Shown here piece after piece: positions 25,575-34,377 of a stretch of DNA of 64,000 nt. The first letter of the stretch is position 1. Each line of letters begins with the position of its first letter. The notes beneath the pieces are model-generated. The model was not told the DNA's origin. It ran no database searches and saw nothing but the letters and a program-made list of their open reading frames with translations. The position numbers were made by a program, and so were the translations under genes. Source of the stretch: RBG-16-64-13 sp964592075 (GTDB lineage: Bacteria > Actinomycetota > Thermoleophilia > RBG-16-64-13); assembly GCA_964592075.1 (NCBI GenBank), contig CAZQDY010000003.1, positions 1 to 64,000 of the forward strand, written 5' to 3'.

Positions 25575-26915
25575 ATGCCCACGTTCAGAAGACGTCACAA
25601 CCGCACACACCGGCTGTTCTACGGATGGTACGTAGTCGCCGCGTCGTTCGCCATCCTTTTCCTCACCGGGTCGGGAAGCGCGATGATCGGCGTCATGATC
25701 AAGCCCATGGGCGCCGACTTCGGTTGGAGCCGTACCTCGATATCCTCGGCCATCTTCGTCAACATGGCCGTGTACGCGGTGTCGATCATCGTCACGGGCC
25801 GGCTGTACGACCGCTTCGGTCCCAAGTGGGTCATCGCGTGTTCGACCGTCCTGTTCGCCGCGGGGTTCGCGCTCATGGCGACCATGGATTCGTTGTGGCA
25901 GTTCCTGCTCTACTACGGAGTGATCGCCGCCGCCGGGCTCGGGGGGACCACCGTCCCCCTCTTCGGCTCGCTCATGGGCCGGTGGTTCGACAGGTGGAAA
26001 GGGTTGGCTGCAAGCTTGGCGCTGGCCGGCAACTGCCTCGGCCAGTTCCTCCTCATACCCGTGTTCTCCGACCTCATCGATGGCTCCGGCTGGCGCGTCA
26101 CAAGCCTCTGGATCGCCGGGCTCTGTGGCGTGGTCGGCCTGGTGCTCACGTTCACCGTCATCCGCGGCGATCCGGGGCAACTCGGCCTGAAGCCCTATGG
26201 GGCGAACGGCGGAGATGGAACGGCCACGGAGCCCCGCCAGGCAGGAGCGGCTGCCAAGCTCTCTATCGAAGCGGGCGCTGCCTCGACGGCGACGGCGGTA
26301 GCCGCCGGCCCCCGGGACCTGACCCTCCTAGAAGCGATGCGCACGCGCGCATTGTGGCTCTATACCTTTGTCATGTTCGTGTGCGGCAGCGGGGACTACT
26401 TCGTCTCCACCCATCTGGTGCCCATGGTCACCGACTACGGCATCTCTACGTCGGTCGCGGCCAGCATGTTCGCCTGGCTGAGTCTCATCAGCCTGGCCGG
26501 GATCCTTGTCGCCGGGCCTGCCTCCGACGCCATCGGGTACAAGATCCCCATCGCCGTCACCTTCGCCCTCCGGGTGGTGGTGTTCGCCATCCTTCTCAAG
26601 TACCAGGGGATAGTCCCCTTCTGGGTCTTCTCGGTGAGCTTTGGCTTCACGTTGCTCGTCACCGCTCCGCTCACCCCCATGCTCGTCCGCACGCTGTACG
26701 GAGTCACCCATATCGGCTTCATCTCGGGGTTCATCACCACCGTGCACATGGTCGGAGGAGGATTGTGGGCGTACCTGGCCGGCATCATCTTCGACAACAC
26801 CGGCGACTACCGGCTGGCCTTCTGGATCTCGCTGGGATTCGCCGCCGCCGCCACCGTCGCCATGTTGCTCATCCGGGAGGAGCGGCATCTCCCCAGGGGA
26901 GGGCCGGCCGCCTAG
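25575..26915 (+). CDS. MFS transporter, oxalate/formate-antiporter-like
   Basis: A 446-residue secondary transporter with twelve predicted membrane helices in two halves. The opening FYGWYVVAASFAILFLTGSG and the following FGWSRTSISSAIFVNM are typical of the OFA/monocarboxylate branch of the MFS. The loop 2-3 motif appears as GRLYDRFGPKWVI. A hydrophilic Ala/Gly-rich linker of about 40 residues joins the halves. It probably carries a carboxylate. The ATG is fixed by the leaderless promoter six bases before it. Its 3' end overlaps the convergent gene by four bases. Confidence 0.92.
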   Translation: MPTFRRRHNRTHRLFYGWYVVAASFAILFLTGSGSAMIGVMIKPMGADFGWSRTSISSAIFVNMAVYAVSIIVTGRLYDRFGPKWVIACSTVLFAAGFALMATMDSLWQFLLYYGVIAAAGLGGTTVPLFGSLMGRWFDRWKGLAASLALAGNCLGQFLLIPVFSDLIDGSGWRVTSLWIAGLCGVVGLVLTFTVIRGDPGQLGLKPYGANGGDGTATEPRQAGAAAKLSIEAGAASTATAVAAGPRDLTLLEAMRTRALWLYTFVMFVCGSGDYFVSTHLVPMVTDYGISTSVAASMFAWLSLISLAGILVAGPASDAIGYKIPIAVTFALRVVVFAILLKYQGIVPFWVFSVSFGFTLLVTAPLTPMLVRTLYGVTHIGFISGFITTVHMVGGGLWAYLAGIIFDNTGDYRLAFWISLGFAAAATVAMLLIREERHLPRGGPAA

Positions 26916-27409
26916 CTACCGGCGTCCTCCGGGGAGCCTCCCAGAGCAGCCCGCAGTTGGTCGAGCATCTGCTGCTCGCCCTCGCTCACCCGTACCGCTC
27001 CGAACCCCAGGAAGCCACCCTCCTTGGCGGCGTCCGCGGCAGACTGAGCCGCCCTCATGAGCCACGATCTGAAGGCCTCAGCCTCCAGCGGGGTGGCCTT
27101 GGCCGCGAGTATGCCGCCCACCATGCGCATCTCATCCAAGACCTGCTCCCCGACCTTGGACGGGTCGGGCTTGAAGTCGTCCAGAGGATTCCTGCGCGCC
27201 TCCATCATGGTCTTGGCTTCTTGTGCGACCGCCGCGAGCAACTCCGCCGCGCTCTCGGGGGCGGTCATGATCCTCATTGTGGCCAAGGCCTCTTTGGCCG
27301 CCTCTATGGGGCCGCCCGGATCGGCGAGAGTCAGGGCCAGCCCCGCAAGGAGCGGCGCCCGAACCAGCTTGGTCCATTCTTCAGCCGTATAGTCAGTCTT
27401 GGAACTCAT
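26912..27409 (-). CDS. Conserved-looking hypothetical helical protein
   Basis: A 165-residue soluble, helix-rich protein. Features are YTAEEWTKLVRAPLLAGLALTLAD at the N-terminus, a charged middle (NPLDDFKPDPSKVGEQVLDEM) and EAEAFRSWLMRAAQSAADAAKEGGFLGFG near the end. I cannot name the family. It follows the dynamin-like GTPase gene on the same strand by 56 bases, so it may be co-transcribed and assist it. No membrane segment or signal peptide is seen. Confidence 0.72.
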   Translation of the reverse strand: MSSKTDYTAEEWTKLVRAPLLAGLALTLADPGGPIEAAKEALATMRIMTAPESAAELLAAVAQEAKTMMEARRNPLDDFKPDPSKVGEQVLDEMRMVGGILAAKATPLEAEAFRSWLMRAAQSAADAAKEGGFLGFGAVRVSEGEQQMLDQLRAALGGSPEDAGS

Positions 27410-27465
27410 GGCCCCGACCTCCTGTCGTGTTGGCTGGCACCGGCCTTCCCGCGGCTCCGCGGCTG

Positions 27466-29202
27466 TTAGAGCGCTTCAAGACGCTGCCGCAGCTCCTGCA
27501 TCTTGCCTTTCACGTCATCGATCTGATCGCGCATGTCCGAGAACCTGTCGCGTTCGGCGCGCACGAAACGAGTGTAGGGAGCCACCGCCTCGCGGATGCG
27601 AAGCAGACTGCGCTCACTCTCGTGGTCGAACTGTTCCCCGAGCGCCTCCCTGAGTCTGGAGTCCAACTCGGAGATGCTCTTGCTGAGCTGGGTCTTGGCC
27701 CTCGCCCGCCGGGCCGGGAGGATGAAAAGACCCATGGCTGCCACGAAGCCGGCCGCAAGGATGCCCGTGACATCCACCAGCGTGGTCGAGGCCAGGATGG
27801 CCACCGTCGCGCCCAGACTGACCGCTCCCACTTCGACGACCGCAAGACCTGCCACCGCGTTCTGCACGGAGTCGGCCAGCCGGGCGGCTTCCACGTCGGG
27901 CTCGTACGTGTCGGCCGTCTTCTGGGCGGCCCGGCCTATCGTGTCCAGGAGCTGTCTGCGGTCGTTGTCGAAGCTCCCAAGATTGCCGATCACCCGCCCG
28001 GCGTGGTGGGTCCGTCGCTCGGCAAGGTACTGATTGAGCGTCTGCCACTGGCGAAGCTCCGAGCTCACCATCCAGTCGATTATGGCGTCGACCTTCTCTT
28101 CGATTTGCGCCGGAGCGTCCGCGACCACCTTGCGTTCAAACTCCTCTTTGACCCGAGTCTTCTTGATGAGGTCGAAGATGCGGCCGATCCGCACGGTATC
28201 GTCCAGGAACTCGTGGCCGCGCTTCTCCATAGCGTGAAGCACACCGTCCACGTCGGTGAGCCGGAACGAGAACTCGTGGCTAAGGTCTTCGCGGTAGTGG
28301 TCCAGCTGGTGCTCGATGCTGTCGAGAGCCGAGATGTCGTCGGCCAGGATGTCCAATCGCTCTTGAGTGGCGCTGCGGTACTTGTCGGCGAGGCTGAGAC
28401 CTACTCCCAGGGGGTTGAGCAGCTTCAGCCGGACGCGCTCCTTCTGATCGAGGGTCTCGATCAGGTACTGCTGCAGGGCCGGGAAGCGGCTCTCTTTCAT
28501 GAGAGGGCCGTCGCTTTGACCGGCGAGTCGGGCTTCCAACGCCATCCGCGCCGAGACGGAGAAGACGTCGGGGGAGAATCCCAGGAGCCGCTCGGCGTTC
28601 TCGGTGACGAAACGCTCGATCTCCAGCCGTTCATCGTCGCTGCGCAGGAGGTCGGCTTTGTTGACTACGAACACGAGCTTCTTGCCCCAGCTCCGGATCT
28701 TCTCGATGAACGACCGTTCGCTCTCGGTGAAGGCCCGGTCGGCCGAGGTGACGAACAGCACCAGGTCAGAACGCGGTATGAACCGCTGCGTGATGGCCTC
28801 GTGCTCACGGTCGAGGGCGTTGGTGCCCGGTGTGTCGACTATCTCGACCTCCCGCAGCAACTCTATGGGGGCCTTGACGTTCTGGATGCCCTCCCCGTCC
28901 ACCTCGCGGGCCACATGCGGTCCATATGCGATCGTATGGATGCAGGTGGTGGTGGGCGTCACGCCCTCCTCGAGCAGCCGGTCGCCCAGCAGAGCATTGA
29001 TGAAGGCGCTCTTGCCCGAGTTGAACTCGCCCGCGACCACCAACAGGAACATCTCGTCCAACTGGCGGACCGAGCGCTCCAGGACCTTCTGATCCTCGTT
29101 ATCGGCCTCGTGCCGGGCGAGCGTCATCTGGAGTTCGCCCAGCAGGCTCCGTTCATCTGCCAGGAGTCGGTCGTGCTGCTCGGTCAGGATCTTCTTGCGC
29201 AT
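27466..29202 (-). CDS. Dynamin-like GTPase
   Basis: A large bacterial dynamin-family GTPase of about 578 residues. Such proteins use GTP to remodel or protect membranes. The GTPase motifs are G1 GEFNSGKSAF, G2 threonine in TPTTTCIHT, G3 DTPG and G4 NKAD. A long helical stalk follows, with a double hydrophobic stretch (VGAVSLGATVAILAST and VTGILAAGFVAAMGLFIL) around residues 430-475, like the paddle/transmembrane part of bacterial dynamin-like proteins. The tail is coiled coil (ISELDSRLREAL...IDDVKGKMQELRQRLEAL). ATG 29202 removes a Pro-rich run from the longer frame. A second, diverged copy lies at 39015-40736. Confidence 0.9.
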   Translation of the reverse strand: MRKKILTEQHDRLLADERSLLGELQMTLARHEADNEDQKVLERSVRQLDEMFLLVVAGEFNSGKSAFINALLGDRLLEEGVTPTTTCIHTIAYGPHVAREVDGEGIQNVKAPIELLREVEIVDTPGTNALDREHEAITQRFIPRSDLVLFVTSADRAFTESERSFIEKIRSWGKKLVFVVNKADLLRSDDERLEIERFVTENAERLLGFSPDVFSVSARMALEARLAGQSDGPLMKESRFPALQQYLIETLDQKERVRLKLLNPLGVGLSLADKYRSATQERLDILADDISALDSIEHQLDHYREDLSHEFSFRLTDVDGVLHAMEKRGHEFLDDTVRIGRIFDLIKKTRVKEEFERKVVADAPAQIEEKVDAIIDWMVSSELRQWQTLNQYLAERRTHHAGRVIGNLGSFDNDRRQLLDTIGRAAQKTADTYEPDVEAARLADSVQNAVAGLAVVEVGAVSLGATVAILASTTLVDVTGILAAGFVAAMGLFILPARRARAKTQLSKSISELDSRLREALGEQFDHESERSLLRIREAVAPYTRFVRAERDRFSDMRDQIDDVKGKMQELRQRLEAL

Positions 29203-29263
29203 CACGACTCCATAGGTGGGGGGCGTAGGCGTGCCCCGCATGCACTCCATTATAGGCAATCAC

Positions 29264-29304
29264 GAGAGTCCCGCCACTCCGGCCCTCGGAGTGACGGGAC
29301 TCTC
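29264..29304 (-). terminator. Terminator after the dodecin gene
   Basis: GAGAGTCCCG (29264-29273) pairs with CGGGACTCTC (29295-29304), with an inner CACTCC/GGAGTG stem. It lies 30 bases past the dodecin stop. On the minus strand a TATAAT (29254-29249) follows it, a possible -10 for the dynamin-like gene. Confidence 0.75.
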
Positions 29305-29333
29305 ATCGCGGGTTCATCCTGCAGGGTGGATGA

Positions 29334-29540
29334 TCAGTCTTCCAGGACGAAGGTGACCTTCATGTGGACGCGATACTCCGTTATATTGCCTTCGTCATCC
29401 ACCGACACCTCCTGGTTCCAGATCCAGGCGGACTTGACGTTCTTCAGTGTCTTGTGGGCGCGGGCGACGCCTGCCCTGATGGCATCGTCGAAGCTCACTG
29501 TCGATGACGACTTCACCTCGGTGATACGCGCTATGGACAT
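29334..29540 (-). CDS. Dodecin family flavin-binding protein
   Basis: A 68-residue protein that assembles into a dodecameric hollow sphere storing flavin (or CoA-type ligands). The family pattern is complete: ARITEVKSSSTVSFDDAIRAGVARAHKTLKNVKSAWIWNQEV. The Trp and Gln of the W-x-Q motif, which stack on and hold the isoalloxazine ring, are present as WNQ. It is a single gene with its own terminator. The neighbouring flavin-using enzymes in the window are not adjacent. Confidence 0.95.
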   Translation of the reverse strand: MSIARITEVKSSSTVSFDDAIRAGVARAHKTLKNVKSAWIWNQEVSVDDEGNITEYRVHMKVTFVLED

Positions 29541-29713
29541 AGGAAGCTCCTCTCATGTGGTTGTCCGGGATATACCTTCCAGCGGCGCCTGTCCAAACCT
29601 TATGGCGCCCACGAGCCTCCCGATGGTTTGGCCTTCGGTGATCACAGGTACAGACTGCATCAGGGCTCTGGCGAGTGAGAACAGGGCCCGCCAAAGAGAC
29701 AAAGGAGACCCTT

Positions 29714-29860
29714 GTGAACTGGCTTCTGATCCTGTTCATCATCGTGGTGATAATCGTCTTCGGCCTTGGCTTCGTGGTCAAGTGGCTGTTCTGGATCGCC
29801 CTTGCTCTGTTCCTGGTGTGGATCATCACTCTCATCATCGACCGTCTTCGCCGGCGGTGA
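29714..29860 (+). CDS. Small two-helix membrane protein
   Basis: A 48-residue protein beginning with GTG, preceded by AAAGGAG at 29700-29706. It has two hydrophobic helices (LLILFIIVVIIVFGLGFVV and FWIALALFLVWIITLII) and ends with a basic tail, DRLRRR. It belongs in type to the small stress-associated hydrophobic proteins common in bacteria, but I cannot assign a specific family. It is divergent from dodecin. Confidence 0.65.
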   Translation: MNWLLILFIIVVIIVFGLGFVVKWLFWIALALFLVWIITLIIDRLRRR

Positions 29861-29936
29861 ACCGCTGCTGAAACGGAGGGCGGCCGCACCCCGGCCCCGG
29901 GCCCGGTGTGGCGCTGGACTTACGCGCCGCTAGGGC

Positions 29937-30645
<709 letters not shown>

Positions 30646-30653
<8 letters not shown>

Positions 30654-31794
30654 CTTGGATCACCTGGATCGGGTCGAGACGCGCGGTCTTGCGGTAGGGG
30701 ATGATGGCCGATATCAGGGCGATGGCGATGCCGATGCCGGCCGATAGAAGCACGAAGCCCAACCTGGGTTCGATGGGGAAAAGCCCGGAGTCGCCGCTCT
30801 TGGCCACCGAGCTGAACACCGCTATCAGCGCCAGACTCACGGCGATGCCTAACGCCGTCCCGATCGCTCCGAGGATTCCCGCCTGGTAGAGGAACACCAG
30901 CCCAGTCTTGGAATCGGACATGCCGAGAGCTTTGAGGATGCCGATCTGCCGGGTCTTCTGCACCGCCGATATGGCCAGAGTGGAGGCGATGCCCAGCATC
31001 ACCGCGATGATGACGAACACCTGGATCATGTACGACGAGGTGCTCTGGCTCTGAAGAGCGGTGAGCAGGTCGCTGTTCTTGGCCTGCCACTCGCCGACCG
31101 TGAGCTGTGGGAAGGCCGCCCGGAGACTCGTCGCCACCTCGGGCGAAGCAAACACGTCGGCTATCTGCATCTCCACGGCGCCCACCCGGTCGGTGGACCG
31201 GCCAAGCGCCGAACTGGCCAGCTCCAGCCCGGAGAAGACGGAGCGCTCGTTGGCGGCCTGGGCTCCCAGGTCGAACACGCCCTCGAGTACCGTCTCCACC
31301 GTCGACCCGTCGGCCAGAACCAGGCGCACGGAGTCGCCGGGAGCGAGCCCGTTCTGTTCGGCCAGATCCTTGCCGACCGCGATACGGTCGCCGGCCAGCG
31401 AGATCTCCCCGGCCACCAGCTTCTCCGAGAGTCCGTAGATGGAGTCGAGATCGTGAAGCGCGCCGCCCTTCACGACCACCGGCACGCTTGCATCTCCAAC
31501 GGGCAGCAGCGCGGAGAGGCTCTGCACGGGGGCCACCGCCGTCACACGGCGGTCGGCCCTCACGGTTGCCGTGTCCTCAGCCGTGAAGGAAAAGGCCGCC
31601 TGGCCGCCGGCCGGCTCAAGGCTCACGTGTGAACTCGAGCCCACGGTCTCGTCCACAAGCGAATCCTGCAGACTGGTGATGAGAGAGCCCACGAATACCT
31701 GGACCGCGATGCCTATCGCGATCCCCAGGATGATAAGGAGGGACTGGACCTTGTTGCGCCATAGGAAGCGCAGGGCTATGCGCAGCTCAAGCAT
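30646..31794 (-). CDS. ABC transporter permease (MacB/FtsX type)
   Basis: A 382-residue permease with one N-terminal helix (VQSLLIILGIAIGIAVQVFVGSL), a large extracytoplasmic domain (about residues 45-240), and three C-terminal helices with the family sequence VFVIIAVMLGIASTLAISAVQKTRQIGILKALGMS. This FtsX layout accompanies LolD/MacB ATPases in lipoprotein or small-molecule efflux. It overlaps the B12-binding gene upstream and the ATPase gene downstream by eight bases each, so the three proteins are made together. Confidence 0.92.
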
Positions 31795-32458
31795 CGGCGA
31801 GTTCCTCGCGGCCTACCTGCGCGACCAGTTCGTCCATGAGCGCATCCACGGATTCCACCGTGTACTCCTCCCAATCCTTAACGGAGCGCGTGAACGCCGG
31901 ACCGCCTACGATGATGCGGGCCTCGGGAAGGCACGCACGCAATCGCTCGACCACCTTGTGAAGCGCGGCACGCTGGAAGTGAGTGGAGGCGGACAGGCAG
32001 ACCACCGTGGCGCCGGTGGCGCGGACCGACGCCACCATCTGGTCCACAGGAGTCATGGCGCCCACGTAGACTGTGTCGAAACCACGCATGTCGAAGCGGT
32101 CCGCAAGCATGCGCAGGCCCACGTCGTGCGTCTCCTCCGGCGGGCAGAAGAAGGCGACGGTCACACCGACGGCTTCCACCTGCGCCTTGCGCGCGAGCAC
32201 CCGCGGATACAGCGCGTCCATGGCCGTGCGGACGGCTCCCACGATGAGGTGCTCCTGCCAGACGGCGGTGCGCCCTTCCTGCCACCCACGCCCGACTGAC
32301 TCCAGGAACGGCTCGAGAACACGGTTGTAGAGGTCCTCGATGGACAGGCCGCCGTCGACCGCGGTCAGGATGACCTGCACGGCCTCCGGACGGTCGTTCT
32401 TCTCCAAGCATGCTTGGAGGCTCCGGGTCAGCTCTTCCATGGCGGTTGTGTCTGCCAT
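31787..32458 (-). CDS. Cobalamin (B12)-binding domain protein
   Basis: A 223-residue soluble protein. Residues 1-90 are the four-helix cap found in B12-dependent sensors and methyltransferases (VLEPFLESVGRGWQEGRTAVWQEHL). Residues 95-215 are a Rossmann-like B12 domain. The lower-ligand motif is E-T-H-D-V-G, the DxHxxG pattern with Glu for Asp, followed by the SAS/GGPAF loops (VVCLSASTHF, IIVGGPAF) that cradle the nucleotide tail. There is no DNA-binding domain, unlike CarH. ATG 32458 follows GAGGAG. It leads an overlapping operon with the MacB-type ABC exporter, so I infer a B12- or light-dependent controller or an enzyme partner of that system. Confidence 0.9.
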   Translation of the reverse strand: MADTTAMEELTRSLQACLEKNDRPEAVQVILTAVDGGLSIEDLYNRVLEPFLESVGRGWQEGRTAVWQEHLIVGAVRTAMDALYPRVLARKAQVEAVGVTVAFFCPPEETHDVGLRMLADRFDMRGFDTVYVGAMTPVDQMVASVRATGATVVCLSASTHFQRAALHKVVERLRACLPEARIIVGGPAFTRSVKDWEEYTVESVDALMDELVAQVGREELADA

Positions 32459-32593
32459 GTCTGGGGTCTCCTCGATCGTACTCCACGGACCTCTGGCCGG
32501 ACTGTACCCAAAAGGCGCCGGTGCCTGCACACGGGCCCGGACGGCGCCGGACCGTGGCCCAGGCGCGCCCGAGGCTCCAGCTCGCACGTTGCG

Positions 32594-32624
32594 GCGAAGG
32601 CCCCGGCTCCGCCGGGGCCTTCGC
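32594..32624 (-). terminator. Terminator after the peroxiredoxin gene
   Basis: A perfect 14-bp stem, GCGAAGGCCCCGGC with its complement, and a TCC loop stand 69 bases past the peroxiredoxin stop, before the B12 operon on the same strand. Confidence 0.8.
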
Positions 32625-32692
32625 GCATCTTCGGCTCTGTCCAGGCTTCGCGGCCCGAGCCCAGAGGTCGTGCCGCGGTCTGCGTCTCCGGT

Positions 32693-33415
32693 CTACTCGA
32701 ACGCCTGCTCCGGCTTCCAGATCGTCCAGACCTTGCCCACCAAGTCCGGGGCCGGGCTGAGCGTCGCCTTGCCGGGTCGCCAGCCGGAAGGAGTGACCTC
32801 CCCGGTCTTGGCCACATGCTGGAAGGCCTGTACCTGCCGGACAAGCTCGGAGACGTTGCGGCCCACTTCGGAAGTGAGCACTTCCATGGCCCGGATGTTG
32901 AAATCGGGATCGATGATGAAGCGGCCACGGATGTCCACGCCGCCTGCTTCGTCATACACGCCGTAGACCTGGCCGACGTTGCCCCCCGGATCGGTGAGCA
33001 TGGGGAAAGGCACCCCACCCTCGACCATCTTGGAGAGCTCCTCCTCCTGCCAGATCTTGTGGGAGAAGCGGGAATCGACGCTCATGGCGAGGACTTCAAC
33101 GCCCATAGCCTTGAGTTCGGGGTACTTGACGGCGACCGCCGACAGTTCGGTCGGTCAGACGAAGGTGAAGTCCCCCGGATAGAAACAGAGAACCACCCAC
33201 TTGCCCTTGTAGTCGGAGAGCTTCACGTTCTTGAAGCCCCCCTCGACGTAGGCGTTGACTTCAAAATCCGGAGCCGGATGACCTACTCGCGCTAACACTT
33301 TCGGTGTTACCTCCTCGGCCGCGGGGGCCGGACTCGACGTTGCCGTTCCTTTGCTCGGGGGAACACCGAGCACGCCTCCTGCCGGTTTGACGCAACCGTC
33401 CTTTGGCTCAGCCAT
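32693..33415 (-). CDS. Peroxiredoxin with in-frame TGA at the active site (probable selenoprotein)
   Basis: Reduces peroxides. The frame is continuous for 240 codons except for one TGA at codon 87. Upstream it reads KWVVLCFYPGDFTFV; the next codon is TGA; then PTELSAVAVKYPELKAMGVEV. In the peroxiredoxin family the residue between V and PTE is the peroxidatic cysteine (FVCPTE), so TGA replaces exactly the catalytic residue, as in known selenocysteine peroxiredoxins. The rest is intact (SVDSRFSH, PFPMLTDPGGNVGQVYG, RGRFIIDPDF). The usual resolving-cysteine site (VCPAGW) is TPSGW, so it would be a one-Sec enzyme. The start ATG follows AAAGGAGC. A 40-residue N-terminal extension contains the only other cysteine near the front. 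A true stop followed by a broken gene is the alternative. Confidence 0.88.
33128..33157 (-). promoter_or_regulatory. UGA (Sec) codon with candidate bacterial SECIS hairpin
   Basis: UGA is at 33157-33155. Eleven bases later GTCGGC-GGTC-GCCGTC (33143-33128) can fold into a stem with one T-T mismatch and a GGTC loop whose first base, a G, lies 18 bases after the UGA. This fits the bacterial SECIS rule of a short stem with G at the start of the apical loop roughly 16-37 bases downstream. An alternative hairpin, CCGAC-CGAACT-GTCGG, begins right after UGA. Confidence 0.6.
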
Positions 33416-33596
33416 AGCGCTCCTTTCTCTCGCGTCTCCCCAGTAACAGGTATTACCGACAACACGCCGGTCCTAATCCTGGGCGACGCGACGGCTGCGG
33501 CGTGACAGCCAAGAAGCCGACTTGCCGAGCGCCATGCTCGCGGTCCGGCCCAGCTCAGTGCACATGTAGAAGACGAGCGAGACCCAGCCTCGCACG

Positions 33597-33625
33597 CATT
33601 CGGGACCCGGCCGCGCGTGTATAGT
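33597..33625 (+). promoter_or_regulatory. Possible promoter of the GIY-YIG gene
   Basis: TATAGT at 33620-33625 matches the -10 form seen elsewhere in the window. The -35 region (CATTCG, 33597-33602) is weak. Transcription would start near 33632, before every candidate ATG except the GTG at 33624. Confidence 0.4.
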
Positions 33626-33686
33626 GGACCGACGACCGCGGTCGACCGCGTCGGGGCGGGGCTGCATGGAGGGCATGGGATCTGAC

Positions 33687-34031
33687 ATGAAGAGCGAAGC
33701 CAAGAGACAGGTGCGAGCCGCCTACAAGGAGCGCGTCGTGGCCGGCGGTGTCTACGCCATCACCAACACCGTCACCGGCAAGAGGCTCGTGGAAGCCACG
33801 CAGTCCCTCGCGGCGAGCCGCAACCGTTTCGAGTTCGCCCAGACCACGGGCTTGGCGGTCGCCCTCAAGCTCCAGAAGGACTGGGACACGTACGGTCCCG
33901 AAGCCTTCGTGTTCGAGGTGCTCGAGGAACTGAAGAGGGGCGAGACACAGACCCCACAGGAGTTCGCGAACGACCTGAAGCTGCTGAAGGAGCTATGGCT
34001 GGAGAAGGAGCACCCCGCGGGACTGTACTGA
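33687..34031 (+). CDS. GIY-YIG domain protein
   Basis: A small protein of about 114 residues with a GIY-YIG-like fold. The first strand is GGVYAITN (GIY position), followed by TGKRLVEATQSLAASRNRFEF, then a helix and WDTYGPEAFVFEVLEEL, which matches the small stand-alone GIY-YIG proteins of Firmicutes and Actinomycetota. The YIG strand is diverged (LVEAT), so nuclease activity is uncertain. The ATG could be 33687 (GGAGGG at 33668) or 33666/33675; homology begins near KRQVRAAYKER. It is divergent from the peroxiredoxin. Confidence 0.82.
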   Translation: MKSEAKRQVRAAYKERVVAGGVYAITNTVTGKRLVEATQSLAASRNRFEFAQTTGLAVALKLQKDWDTYGPEAFVFEVLEELKRGETQTPQEFANDLKLLKELWLEKEHPAGLY

Positions 34032-34048
34032 CGGCCACGACGTCCGGT

Positions 34049-34343
34049 GTGCGAACCAGCGTCGTGTTTGCCGGCTTTCCACTTGCGATCTGTCTCGCAT
34101 GCGCTTTGGTCCTTGGGTCGTGCGGCAACGCAAGGTGTGACGCGGGACGACACGTGGGTATATGACCCTGTGGCCGGCACCTGGAGCCTGGTATCGGCCG
34201 GAACGCCGGACGGTCCCAAGGGCCGCGTCGACCACGCCATGGTCCATGACCGGACGACCCGGAGCATGATCATGTTCGGCGGCCGCAGCGCCCCGGGGAA
34301 CAGCGCCGACATCACCAACGCAACATGGGAGTACCGGCCCTGA
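34049..34343 (+). pseudogene. Remnant of a Kelch-repeat lipoprotein
   Basis: From GTG 34049 one frame encodes a lipoprotein signal ending in LAICLACALVLGSCGN and stops at 34165. In a different frame, from about 34144 to 34343, the sequence encodes the last one and a half Kelch blades: DDTWVYDPVAGTWSLV, then HAMVHDRTTRSMIMFGG, ending TNATWEYRP. Signal peptide and final blade thus belong to one ancestral Kelch lipoprotein whose middle blades are deleted and whose frame is broken. A second Kelch fragment lies at 13517-13630. Confidence 0.7.
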
Positions 34344-34377
34344 GCCGACCGCGTCCACGAGTGAAGGATGTCAGGGA

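Noticed and set aside
25625..27469. 614-codon Arg/His/Pro-rich frame overlapping the MFS gene
   Set aside because: Shadow of the MFS transporter in another frame, with no domain or hydrophobic pattern.
27277..29871. 864-codon open frame antisense to the first dynamin-like GTPase
   Set aside because: High-GC shadow frame: no ribosome site, no recognisable domain, composition dominated by complementary codons; the antisense gene is certain.
32693..33415. Reading the peroxiredoxin as a nonsense pseudogene or two separate genes
   Set aside because: The stop falls precisely on the residue that is Sec in known relatives, with no other lesion; the downstream part alone has no sensible start and would lack the active site.
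33473..33703. 76-codon minus-strand frame upstream of the peroxiredoxin
   Set aside because: It overlaps the GIY-YIG promoter and start, has no clear ribosome site, and a basic Ser/Arg-rich tail; probably chance.
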